From Streptomyces sp. SJL17-4 (GTDB lineage Bacteria; Actinomycetota; Actinomycetes; Streptomycetales; Streptomycetaceae), in contig NZ_CP104578.1 of the NCBI RefSeq assembly GCF_036826855.1, positions 5,367,501 through 5,431,500 of the forward strand: a DNA stretch of 64,000 nt, written 5' to 3'. Below the pieces are notes generated by a model. It had not been told where the DNA came from, did no database searches, and saw only the letters and a program-made list of their open reading frames with translations. A program made the position numbers and the translations under genes. How positions within the stretch are numbered: position 1 is the stretch's first letter; every line of letters begins with the position of its first letter. Positions 1-7,293 of the stretch are shown piece by piece.

Positions 1-678
1 GCGCTCCGCGTGGTCAACAAGGGCATCGGCGACGTACGGGTCGTCATGTCCGGTGCCGGCGCGGCCGGTACGGCCATCCTCAAGCTGCTGATCGCGGCGG
101 GCGTGAAGCACGCCGTCGTCGCCGACATCCAGGGCGTCGTGCACGCGGGCCGCGAGGACCTCGTGGACGCCCCGGCCGACTCGCCGCTGCGCTGGATCGC
201 CGACAACACCAACCCCGAGGGCGTCACCGGCACCCTCAAGCAGGCCGTGGTCGGCGCGGACGTCTTCATCGGCGTCTCGGCCCCGAACCTGCTGGGCGCG
301 GACGACGTCGCCGCGATGGCGGAGGGCGCGATCGTCTTCGCACTCGCGAACCCCGACCCGGAGGTCGACCCGGCCGCCGCGCGCCTGACGGCCGCCGTCG
401 TCGCCACCGGCCGCTCGGACTTCCCGAACCAGATCAACAACGTGCTGGTCTTCCCGGGTGTCTTCCGCGGTCTCCTCGACGCCCAGTCCCGTACCGTCAA
501 CACGGAGATGATGCTGGCGGCGGCCACCGCCCTCGCCGACGTCGTCACCGAGGACGAGCTGAACCCGAACTACATCATCCCGTCGGTCTTCAACGACAAG
601 GTCGCGGGCGCGGTCGCCGGAGCCGTGCGCAACGCGGCGAAGGCGGCGGCCGGCGGCCCGGCGGCGACCGGCCGCTGA
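1..678 (+). CDS. NAD(P)-dependent malic enzyme, C-terminal part (5' end outside window)
   Basis: Oxidatively decarboxylates malate to pyruvate, linking the TCA cycle to acetyl-CoA supply in the cytoplasm. Only the last 225 codons are present. They contain the Rossmann dinucleotide-binding segment (GAGAAG near the start of the visible part), an acidic residue at the end of the second strand (VADIQG), and the conserved malic-enzyme stretch ALANPDPEV followed by SDFPNQINNVLVFPG. The frame is open from base 1, so the first ATG/GTG seen is not the true start. A hairpin follows the stop, and hupA is the next gene. Confidence 0.93.
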   Translation, partial: ALRVVNKGIGDVRVVMSGAGAAGTAILKLLIAAGVKHAVVADIQGVVHAGREDLVDAPADSPLRWIADNTNPEGVTGTLKQAVVGADVFIGVSAPNLLGADDVAAMAEGAIVFALANPDPEVDPAAARLTAAVVATGRSDFPNQINNVLVFPGVFRGLLDAQSRTVNTEMMLAAATALADVVTEDELNPNYIIPSVFNDKVAGAVAGAVRNAAKAAAGGPAATGR

Positions 679-990
679 CGGCGCGTCGCGATTCGCGGAG
701 CCGTAAACCCGCCTTTAGGGTGGCTTTTCGGCTCCGCATGGTTTTCGCGGAGTCGACAGAACGTCACCACCACGGGGCGCTGGCGCTTTTCGTGTGACCC
801 CAGGGGGTGCCGGATTGGCGTTCCCGCCGCTGGTGGGGGCAGGATGCGTGTTTGGGCGCGAGGGTCTGTCATTAGACCCGGGTCCGGGGACTGTCCGAAG
901 GCCCTGGCAGCATCGGCTTCGCTGTACCCAATCACGCGGCTTCCGCCGCGTGGCACGCCTCACAGGCAAGAAGAACACGGGAGTAACAAC
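679..990. other. Intergenic region malic enzyme to hupA
   Basis: These 312 bases hold the hairpin at 695-737 and presumably the hupA promoter. I see no credible coding sequence: an in-frame upstream extension of hupA back to 844 has no HU-like residues and no ribosome site. Confidence 0.5.
695..737 (+). terminator. Hairpin after malic enzyme
   Basis: A 9-bp perfect stem (695-703 with 729-737, GCGGAGCCG arm) encloses an A/T-containing loop. It lies 17 bases after the malic enzyme stop. There is no long U tract, so termination is inferred. Confidence 0.5.
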
Positions 991-1272
991 ATGAACCGCA
1001 GTGAGCTGGTGGCCGCCCTGGCCGACCGCGCCGAGGTGACCCGCAAGGACGCCGACGCCGTGCTGGCCGCTCTCGCCGAGACCGTCGGTGAGGTCGTCGC
1101 CAAGGGCGACGAGAAGGTCACCATCCCCGGCTTCCTGACCTTCGAGCGCACCCACCGTGCCGCTCGCACCGCTCGTAACCCGCAGACCGGCGACCCGATC
1201 GACATCCCGGCCGGCTACAGCGTGAAGGTCTCCGCGGGCTCGAAGCTCAAGGAAGCCGCCAAGGGCAAGTAA
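991..1272 (+). CDS. hupA: HU-family DNA-binding protein
   Basis: A 93-residue histone-like nucleoid protein that binds and bends DNA as a dimer. The full HU fold is visible: an N-terminal helical pair (MNRSELVAALADRAEVTRKDA), the signature GFLTFERTHRAARTARNPQTG covering the beta-arm, and a Lys-rich C-terminus. The length is typical of the short HU type, unlike the Streptomyces HupS form with its long Lys/Ala tail. The ATG at 991 is preceded by GGGAG, and the protein starts as HU proteins do, so upstream in-frame starts are rejected. A strong terminator follows directly. Confidence 0.96.
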   Translation: MNRSELVAALADRAEVTRKDADAVLAALAETVGEVVAKGDEKVTIPGFLTFERTHRAARTARNPQTGDPIDIPAGYSVKVSAGSKLKEAAKGK

Positions 1273-1309
1273 GGCCGACAAGGCCGCGTAAGGCAGCCTG
1301 GAGGCACAG

Positions 1310-1346
1310 AAAGGGCGGCCACCCTGTCAGGGGGTGGCCGCCCTTT
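1310..1346 (+). terminator. Strong terminator after hupA
   Basis: A perfect 15-bp inverted repeat (1310-1324 with 1332-1346) with a short loop. It lies between the convergent hupA and murA genes and may serve both. Confidence 0.85.
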
Positions 1347-1403
1347 CGTTCGCCCGTGTGCGGGCCCCTCAGGGCCCGCACACGGGCTACGCCGTCACGG
1401 GCG

Positions 1404-2750
1404 TCACACCAGCGCGCTGCCGGGGAGCTCGACCTTGGCGCCGAGCTCGACGAGCTTCTCCATGAAGTTCTCGTAGCCGCGGTTGATCAGCTCGATGCCG
1501 TGCACCCGGGAGGTGCCCTGCGCCGCGAGCGCCGCGATCAGGTACGAGAAGCCGCCGCGCAGGTCGGGGATGACCAGATCGGCGCCCTGGAGCTTCGTCG
1601 GGCCGGACACGACCGCCGAGTGCAGGAAGTTCCGCTGGCCGAAGCGGCAGTCGGAGCCGCCGAGGCACTCGCGGTACAGCTGGATGTGTGCGCCCATCTG
1701 GTTGAGCGCGGAGGTGAAGCCGAGCCGGGACTCGTACACCGTCTCGTGGACGATGGAGAGGCCGGAGGCCTGCGTCAGGGCCACCACCAGCGGCTGCTGC
1801 CAGTCCGTCTGGAAGCCGGGGTGCACGTCCGTCTCCAGGTGGATCGCGTTGAGCGAGCCGCCCGGGTGCCAGAAGCGGATGCCCTCGTCGTCGATCTCGA
1901 AGGCGCCACCCACCTTCCGGTAGGTGTTGAGGAAGGTCATCATCGAGCGCTGCTGGGCGCCGCGCACGTAGATGTTGCCCTCGGTCGCCAGCGCCGCGGA
2001 CGCCCAGGAGGCCGCCTCCAGGCGGTCCGGGAGCGCCCGGTGGGTGTAGCCGTCGAGGCGGTCGACACCGGTGATCCGGATGGTCCGGTCGGTGTCCATG
2101 GAGATGATCGCGCCCATCTTCTGCAGCACGCAGATGAGGTCCTCGATCTCGGGCTCCACGGCGGCGTTCGACAGCTCGGTGACGCCCTCGGCGAGCACCG
2201 CCGTCAGCAGCACCTGCTCGGTCGAACCGACCGAGGGGTACGGCAGCCGGATCTTGCAACCGCGAAGACGCTGCGGGGCCTCCAGGTACTGCCCGTCCGC
2301 CCGCTTCTCGATGGTGGCGCCGAACTGGCGCAGCACGTCGAAGTGGAAGTCGATGGGCCGGCCGCCGATGTCGCAGCCGCCCAGGCCCGGGATGAAGGCG
2401 TGGCCGAGGCGGTGCAGCAGCGGGCCGCAGAAGAGGATCGGGATGCGCGACGAGCCGGCGTGGGCATCGATGTCAGCGACGTTCGCGGACTCGACGTGCG
2501 TCGGGTCGAGGACGAGCTCGCCGGGCTCCTCACCCGGACGGACCGTCACGCCGTGCAGCTGGAGCAGTCCGCGGACGACGCGGACGTCACGGATGTCGGG
2601 AACGTTGCGCAGGCGGCTCGGGCCGCTGCCGAGCAGGGCGGCGACCATCGCCTTGGGCACGAGGTTCTTCGCGCCGCGGACGCGGATCTCGCCCTCCAGC
2701 GGGGTTCCGCCATGGACGAGCAGTACATCATGGCTGTCTGTGCCGGTCAT
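1404..2750 (-). CDS. murA: UDP-N-acetylglucosamine 1-carboxyvinyltransferase
   Basis: Transfers enolpyruvate from PEP to UDP-GlcNAc, the first committed step of peptidoglycan precursor synthesis in the cytoplasm. The 448 residues have the family length. The catalytic Lys is in RVRGAKNLVPKA (K29). The active-site Cys is in GLGGCDIGGRPID (C126), aligned with Cys115 of E. coli MurA, so the enzyme should be alkylated by fosfomycin, unlike the mycobacterial Asp form. The start is ATG at 2750. It is transcribed towards hupA. Streptomyces often has a second MurA elsewhere, so paralogy cannot be judged here. Confidence 0.96.
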   Translation of the reverse strand: MTGTDSHDVLLVHGGTPLEGEIRVRGAKNLVPKAMVAALLGSGPSRLRNVPDIRDVRVVRGLLQLHGVTVRPGEEPGELVLDPTHVESANVADIDAHAGSSRIPILFCGPLLHRLGHAFIPGLGGCDIGGRPIDFHFDVLRQFGATIEKRADGQYLEAPQRLRGCKIRLPYPSVGSTEQVLLTAVLAEGVTELSNAAVEPEIEDLICVLQKMGAIISMDTDRTIRITGVDRLDGYTHRALPDRLEAASWASAALATEGNIYVRGAQQRSMMTFLNTYRKVGGAFEIDDEGIRFWHPGGSLNAIHLETDVHPGFQTDWQQPLVVALTQASGLSIVHETVYESRLGFTSALNQMGAHIQLYRECLGGSDCRFGQRNFLHSAVVSGPTKLQGADLVIPDLRGGFSYLIAALAAQGTSRVHGIELINRGYENFMEKLVELGAKVELPGSALV

Positions 2751-3064
2751 GAATCTCGCGTTCCGGTGGGGGTCCCCCCCGCGCAGCTAGGGGGAGGTCG
2801 GTCGGGTGGCCAGTGAAAAGGGTAAGGGGCCATGAGACCTCTCTTGGGTGCGCCGGGGGGCCTGTCAGATGTAATGAATTCGGCACAACACCCTCTGTTC
2901 CCGTGATCTTGCGGAGCGTCACCGTCCGCTTGTGTCGCCCAAGCGCCGGTACGGGCCCGCCCCCTCCCCTCTGAACTGCGACGGTCGGCGAGTTCCGGAC
3001 ATCGCGTCCCTCCGTACCCTCCGAGACCCCCCGCGAACGCCGAAGATGCGAGATCATGTGTCGC
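2751..3064. other. Divergent intergenic region murA / yqgE
   Basis: About 310 bases between two divergent genes, with a less GC-rich patch near 2868-2895. It must contain both promoters. I could not assign -10/-35 boxes with confidence and see no convincing gene. Confidence 0.4.
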
Positions 3065-3625
3065 ATGACCGAGGTGTCCTCGCTCACAGGACGGCTGCTC
3101 GTCGCCACCCCCGCCCTCGCGGACCCGAATTTCGACCGCGCGGTGGTGCTGTTGCTCGACCACGACGACGAGGGCTCGCTCGGCGTGGTCCTCAACCGGC
3201 CGACGCCGGTGACCGTCGGCGACATCCTCGCCCCCTGGGCCGGTCTCGCCGGCGAACCGGGTGTCGTCTTCCAGGGCGGCCCCGTCTCCCTCGACGCCGC
3301 CCTCGGCGTCGCCGTGATCCCCGGCGACGAGGGGCCGCTCGGCTGGCGGCGGGTGTACGGGGCGATCGGTCTGGTCGACCTGGAGACCCCGCCCGAGCTG
3401 CTCGGACCGGCCCTCGGCTCGCTGCGGATCTTCGCCGGGTACGCGGGCTGGGGCCCCGGCCAGCTGGAGACCGAGCTGGGCGACGGAGCCTGGTACGTGG
3501 TCGAGTCGGAGCCCGGCGACGTCTCCTCGCCGCAGCCCGAGACCCTCTGGCGGCAGGTGCTCCGGCGGCAGCGCGGCGAGCTCGCGATGATCGCGACGTA
3601 CCCGGACGATCCCTCCCTCAACTGA
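3065..3625 (+). CDS. YqgE/AlgH family protein (UPF0301)
   Basis: A 186-residue member of the YqgE/AlgH family. Seen directly are the N-terminal LTGRLLVATPAL, then the family hallmarks GSLGVVLNRPTPV and VFQGGPV, and the late GYAGWGPGQLE. The biochemical role is unknown; in gamma-proteobacteria AlgH affects exopolysaccharide regulation. The ATG at 3065 is chosen because homologues begin just before the LTG(R/K)LLVATP motif, although an in-frame ATG lies three codons upstream. DUF3039 follows after 30 bp, probably in one transcript. Confidence 0.88.
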   Translation: MTEVSSLTGRLLVATPALADPNFDRAVVLLLDHDDEGSLGVVLNRPTPVTVGDILAPWAGLAGEPGVVFQGGPVSLDAALGVAVIPGDEGPLGWRRVYGAIGLVDLETPPELLGPALGSLRIFAGYAGWGPGQLETELGDGAWYVVESEPGDVSSPQPETLWRQVLRRQRGELAMIATYPDDPSLN

Positions 3626-3655
3626 GGGCCCCGGCTTTCAGTACCCTTGGCGGTT

Positions 3656-3946
3656 ATGAGCACTCTCGAGCCCGAGCGCGGGGCAGGTACGGGAACCCTC
3701 GTCGAGCCGACGCCGCAGGTGTCCCACGGTGACGGCGACCACGAGCGCTACGCCCATTACGTCCAGAAGGACAAGATCATGGCGAGCGCCCTCGACGGTA
3801 CGCCCGTCGTGGCGCTGTGCGGAAAGGTCTGGGTGCCGGGGCGCGACCCCAAGAAGTACCCGGTCTGTCCGATGTGCAAGGAGATCTACGAGTCCATGGG
3901 CGCCGGCGGTGGCGACAAGGACAAGGGCGGCAAGGACAAGAAGTAG
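3656..3946 (+). CDS. DUF3039 domain protein, zinc-ribbon-like
   Basis: A 96-residue protein of a family widespread in actinobacteria with no known function. After a variable N-terminus it has HERYAHYVQKDKIMASALDG, then a Cys (VALCGK) and a CPMC pair, which together look like a small metal-binding site. The tail is Gly/Lys-rich and probably disordered. The ATG at 3656 is preferred over a TTG three codons earlier because the TTG lacks an independent ribosome site. It probably shares a transcript with the YqgE gene and ends before a strong terminator. Confidence 0.85.
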   Translation: MSTLEPERGAGTGTLVEPTPQVSHGDGDHERYAHYVQKDKIMASALDGTPVVALCGKVWVPGRDPKKYPVCPMCKEIYESMGAGGGDKDKGGKDKK

Positions 3947-3989
3947 CGGTGTCCTGACCGCGGTGTCCTGACCTCTCGGAACGTCGGGG

Positions 3990-4033
3990 ACGGCCCCCGT
4001 CACACGTACTTCGGTACGGGTGACGGGGGCCGT
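3990..4033 (+). terminator. Terminator after DUF3039
   Basis: A perfect 14-bp stem (3990-4003 with 4020-4033) followed by a T-containing tract. It separates the DUF3039 gene from the sugar ABC operon. Confidence 0.85.
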
Positions 4034-4045
4034 TTCGCGTTTTCA

Positions 4046-4061
4046 GGTGGTCGAGACCTCT
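4046..4061. promoter_or_regulatory. dre-like DasR operator candidate
   Basis: GGTGGTCGAGACCTCT matches 13 of 16 positions of the published DasR dre consensus A(C/G)TGGTCTAGACCA(C/G)T. It lies 99 bp upstream of the binding-protein start, consistent with DasR control of an aminosugar importer. The match is read by eye. Confidence 0.55.
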
Positions 4062-4111
4062 TGTCCGGTCGGTGGAGGCGCGCCTAACCTCACGCGTGTT
4101 GTGCAGCGCGA

Positions 4112-4135
4112 AACGATCGTTGCACATGTTGCAAC
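4112..4135. promoter_or_regulatory. Overlapping palindromes upstream of the sugar ABC operon
   Basis: A perfect 10-bp palindrome AACGATCGTT (4112-4121) overlaps an inverted repeat GTTGCA-N5-TGCAAC (4119-4135), 25-48 bp before the start codon. The layout fits a LacI- or GntR-type operator; the cognate regulator is not in the window. Confidence 0.4.
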
Positions 4136-4159
4136 GCACGCACTTGGAGGGGAACCGCA

Positions 4160-5476
4160 ATGAAACTTCCTGCCGGCGTCACCGCCCGTGTCACCGCCCC
4201 GGCCGCCGCACTCCTGCTGGCCGGCCTCACCGTCACCGCCTGCGCGCCCCAGACGTCCGACGGCAAGGCCACGACGGACGAGAAGACCGGCACCCTGCGG
4301 GTCTGGCTCTTCCAGGAGGTCGGCAACAAACCCAAGGAACAGGTCGTCGCGCAGGCCGTCGCCGCCTTCGAGAAGCAGCACCAGGGCGCGAAGGTCGAGG
4401 TCGAGTACATACCCGTGGAGACCCGCGCCCAGCGCGTCAAGGCCGCCTTCAACGACCCCAAGTCCGCCCCCGACCTCATCGAGTACGGCAACACCGACAC
4501 CGCCGGATACGTCAAGGACGGCGGACTCGCCGACATCAGCACCGAGTTCGGCGCCTGGGACGAGGCCAAGGACACCGACCCCACAGCCAGGCAGTCCGTC
4601 ACCGTCGGCGGAAAGGTCTACGGCGCCCCGCTGTTCGTCGGCGTCCGCGCCCTCTACTACCGCACCGACGTGTTCGAGGAACTCGGCCTCACCGCCCCCA
4701 AGAGCCAGGCCGAACTCGTCGCCACCGCCAAGAAGATCCGCAAGGCCGAACCCGAGCTGTACGGCATCGCCGTCGGCGGCGCCTACACCTACGGCGCCAT
4801 GCCCTTCGTCTGGGCGGCCGGCGGCGAACTCGCCACCGCGAACGGCGCCACGTACAAGGCCGCCGTCAACAGCGAGGCCGCCCTCAAGGGCATCAGCACC
4901 TACACCTCGCTCTTCGGCGACGACAACTGCCCCGCGGCCAAGTGCGCCCAGATGGGCGGCAACGCCACCGTCACCGCCTTCGCCTCCGGCAAGGCCGCCA
5001 TGGCCATCGGCGGCGACTTCAGCCACGCCGCCGTCGAGGCCGGCACCGTGAAGGGCAAGTACGCCGTCGTCCCGCTGCCCGGCACCACCCCCGGCTCCAT
5101 CGCCCCGGCCTTCGCCGGCGGCAACAACATCGGCGTCCTCAAGAGCACCTCGCACCGCAGCCTCGCCGTCGACCTCCTCAAGTCCCTCACCGGCAAGGAG
5201 ACCCAGGGCAAGCTCTTCGACGCGATGGGCTTCCTCCCCACGTACACCGACGTCCGGACCGCCGCCGCCCAGCGAAAGCCCTTCGTGAAGCCCTTCATCG
5301 ACACCCTCGGCGCCGGCACCAAGTTCGTCCCGGCGTCCCCCGGCTGGGGCCGGATCGACGCCTCGCTCGTGCTGCCCACGATGTTCCAGGAGGTCGTCAG
5401 CGGCCGTAAGGACGTCAAGGCGGCGGCCGACGACGCCGCGAAGAAGATGGACGCGGCCTTCGCGCCGGCGGGCTGA
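4160..5476 (+). CDS. Sugar ABC transporter substrate-binding lipoprotein
   Basis: A 438-residue family 1 extracellular solute-binding protein. It has a signal peptide with a lipobox ending at C28 (VTAC), so it is predicted to be anchored on the outer face of the membrane. The mature part shows typical features: LRVWLFQE near the start, DLIEYGNTD, a hinge region VGGKVYGAPLFVGVRALYYR, and SFASGKAAMAIGG-like text (AFASGKAAMAIGGD). It is the first gene of a four-gene operon with two permeases and a hexosaminidase, which argues for chitobiose or another GlcNAc oligomer as ligand (inference). The start has a strong GGAGGGG ribosome site. The ATPase is missing and is probably the shared MsiK elsewhere. 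Confidence 0.92.
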   Translation: MKLPAGVTARVTAPAAALLLAGLTVTACAPQTSDGKATTDEKTGTLRVWLFQEVGNKPKEQVVAQAVAAFEKQHQGAKVEVEYIPVETRAQRVKAAFNDPKSAPDLIEYGNTDTAGYVKDGGLADISTEFGAWDEAKDTDPTARQSVTVGGKVYGAPLFVGVRALYYRTDVFEELGLTAPKSQAELVATAKKIRKAEPELYGIAVGGAYTYGAMPFVWAAGGELATANGATYKAAVNSEAALKGISTYTSLFGDDNCPAAKCAQMGGNATVTAFASGKAAMAIGGDFSHAAVEAGTVKGKYAVVPLPGTTPGSIAPAFAGGNNIGVLKSTSHRSLAVDLLKSLTGKETQGKLFDAMGFLPTYTDVRTAAAQRKPFVKPFIDTLGAGTKFVPASPGWGRIDASLVLPTMFQEVVSGRKDVKAAADDAAKKMDAAFAPAG

Positions 5477-5481
5477 GCCGC

Positions 5482-6444
5482 ATGACGACCCAGCTCACCG
5501 TCACCGGGAAGCGGCCCGGCGCGACCGCGCCCCCGGCCGCCCGGCCGGCCCGCCGCGGCGGCCCCAGGGGCCACCGCCCCTGGACCCCCTGGCTGTACCT
5601 GCTGCCCGCCCTCGCCGTCCTCGGCGGACTCCTCGTCTACCCCGTCTACCAGCTCGGCCTGATCTCCTTCCTGGAGTACACCCAGGCCCAGGTCAGCGGC
5701 GGCGAACCCACCTCCTTCAAGGGCTTCGGCAACTACACGACCCTCTTCGCCGACCCCCAGTTCTGGCAGGTCCTCCTCGCCACCGTCCTCTTCGCCGCCG
5801 CCTGCGTCGTCACCACGCTCGCCGCCGGCTGCGCCCTCGCCGTACTCCTCACGCGCGTGCGTGCCCTGCCGCGGTTCGTCCTGATGATGGCCGCGCTCGG
5901 CGCCTGGGCCACGCCCGCGATCACCGGCTCCACGGTCTGGGTCTTCCTCTTCGACCCCGACTTCGGCCCCGTCAACAAGCTGCTCGGGCTCGGCGACTTC
6001 TCCTGGACGTACGGGCGGTACAGCGCCTTCGCCCTCGTCCTCCTCGAAGTCGTCTGGTGCTCCTTCCCGTTCGTGATGGTCACCGTCTACGCGGGCATCA
6101 AGGCCATCCCGTCCGAGGTCCTGGAGGCCGCCGCCCTCGACGGCGCCTCGCAGTGGCGGATCTGGCGCTCGGTCATGGCGCCCATGCTCCGGCCCATCCT
6201 GGTCGTCGTCACGATCCAGTCGATCATCTGGGACTTCAAGGTCTTCACCCAGATCTACGTGATGACCAACGGCGGCGGCATCGCCGGCCAGAACCTCGTC
6301 CTCAACGTGTACGCCTACCAGAAGGCCTTCGCCTCGTCCCAGTACAGCCTGGGCTCGGCGATCGGCGTCGTCATGCTGCTGATCCTGCTGGCCGTGACGC
6401 TGGTCTACCTGCGCCTGCTGCGACGCCAGGGAGAAGAGCTGTGA
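5482..6444 (+). CDS. Sugar ABC transporter permease (MalF type)
   Basis: A 320-residue inner-membrane permease with about six hydrophobic segments, starting after a Pro/Arg-rich cytoplasmic N-terminus (WLYLLPALAVLGGLLVYPVY). The EAA loop that contacts the ATPase is visible as EVLEAAALDGASQWRIWRSV. It starts 6 bp after the binding protein and overlaps the next permease by 4 bp (GTGA), so the two are translationally coupled. Together they form the transmembrane heterodimer of the importer. Confidence 0.93.
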   Translation: MTTQLTVTGKRPGATAPPAARPARRGGPRGHRPWTPWLYLLPALAVLGGLLVYPVYQLGLISFLEYTQAQVSGGEPTSFKGFGNYTTLFADPQFWQVLLATVLFAAACVVTTLAAGCALAVLLTRVRALPRFVLMMAALGAWATPAITGSTVWVFLFDPDFGPVNKLLGLGDFSWTYGRYSAFALVLLEVVWCSFPFVMVTVYAGIKAIPSEVLEAAALDGASQWRIWRSVMAPMLRPILVVVTIQSIIWDFKVFTQIYVMTNGGGIAGQNLVLNVYAYQKAFASSQYSLGSAIGVVMLLILLAVTLVYLRLLRRQGEEL

Positions 6445-7289
6445 CCACATTCCGCATCAGGCGGCCCGCGCGACCCGGACGCCTCGCCGCCGAGGCCGTC
6501 ACCCTGCTCGTCGCCGCCGCCGTCGCCTTCCCGCTGTACTGGATGGTCCTCTCGGCCTTCAAACCGGCCGGTGAGATCCAGTCCACCGCACCGCGGCCGT
6601 GGACGCTCTCCCCGTCCCTCGACTCGTTCCGGCGCGTCTTCGAACAGCAGGAGTTCGGCCGCTACTTCCTGAACTCGCTGATCGTGGCGGGCACGGTCGT
6701 CCTCGCCTCCGCGCTCATCGCCTTCCTCGCGGCGACGGCCGTCACCCGCTTCCGCTTCAGGTTCCGGACGACCCTGCTCATCATGTTCCTGGTCGCCCAG
6801 ATGGTGCCGGTCGAGGCCCTCACCATCCCGCTGTTCTTCCTCATGCGGGACGCCGGCCAGCTCAACACCCTCGGCTCGCTGATCCTGCCGCACATCGCCT
6901 TCTCGCTGCCCTTCGCGATCTGGATGCTGCGGGGCTTCGTCAAGGCGGTGCCGGAGGCACTGGAGGAGCAGGCCCAGATCGACGGGGCGAGCCGCACCCG
7001 GTTCCTGTGGCAGATCCTCTTCCCGCTGGTCTTCCCCGGCCTCGTCGCGACGAGCGTCTTCTCGTTCATCTCGACCTGGAACGACTTCCTCTTCGCGAAG
7101 TCGTTCATCATCAGCGACACCTCCCAGTCGACCCTCCCCATGGCCCTGCTCGTCTTCTTCAAGCCCGACGAGAACGACTGGGGAGGCATCATGGCCGGCT
7201 CGACCGTGATGACCGTCCCGGTGCTCGTCTTCTTCGTACTCGTACAGCGCCGCCTGGTCTCGGGCCTCGGCGGAGCGGTGAAGGACTGA
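6441..7289 (+). CDS. Sugar ABC transporter permease (MalG type)
   Basis: A 282-residue second permease. The GTG at 6441 overlaps the upstream stop as GTGA and is preceded by GGGAGAAG. The first membrane span is AVTLLVAAAVAFPLYWMVLS, and the EAA motif is EALEEQAQIDGASRTRFLWQ. The length and the late WNDFLFAKSFI segment are typical of MalG-type sugar permeases. It leads into the hexosaminidase gene with a 4-base gap. Confidence 0.93.
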   Translation: MTTFRIRRPARPGRLAAEAVTLLVAAAVAFPLYWMVLSAFKPAGEIQSTAPRPWTLSPSLDSFRRVFEQQEFGRYFLNSLIVAGTVVLASALIAFLAATAVTRFRFRFRTTLLIMFLVAQMVPVEALTIPLFFLMRDAGQLNTLGSLILPHIAFSLPFAIWMLRGFVKAVPEALEEQAQIDGASRTRFLWQILFPLVFPGLVATSVFSFISTWNDFLFAKSFIISDTSQSTLPMALLVFFKPDENDWGGIMAGSTVMTVPVLVFFVLVQRRLVSGLGGAVKD

Positions 7290-7293
7290 CGTG

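Noticed and set aside
844..990. Upstream extension of hupA from 844
   Set aside because: No family similarity, no ribosome site; the ATG at 991 is preceded by GGGAG and gives the standard HU start.
1387..2816. Long frames over murA on both strands (for example 1356-2816 plus strand)
   Set aside because: Shadow frames of murA with no recognisable domain.
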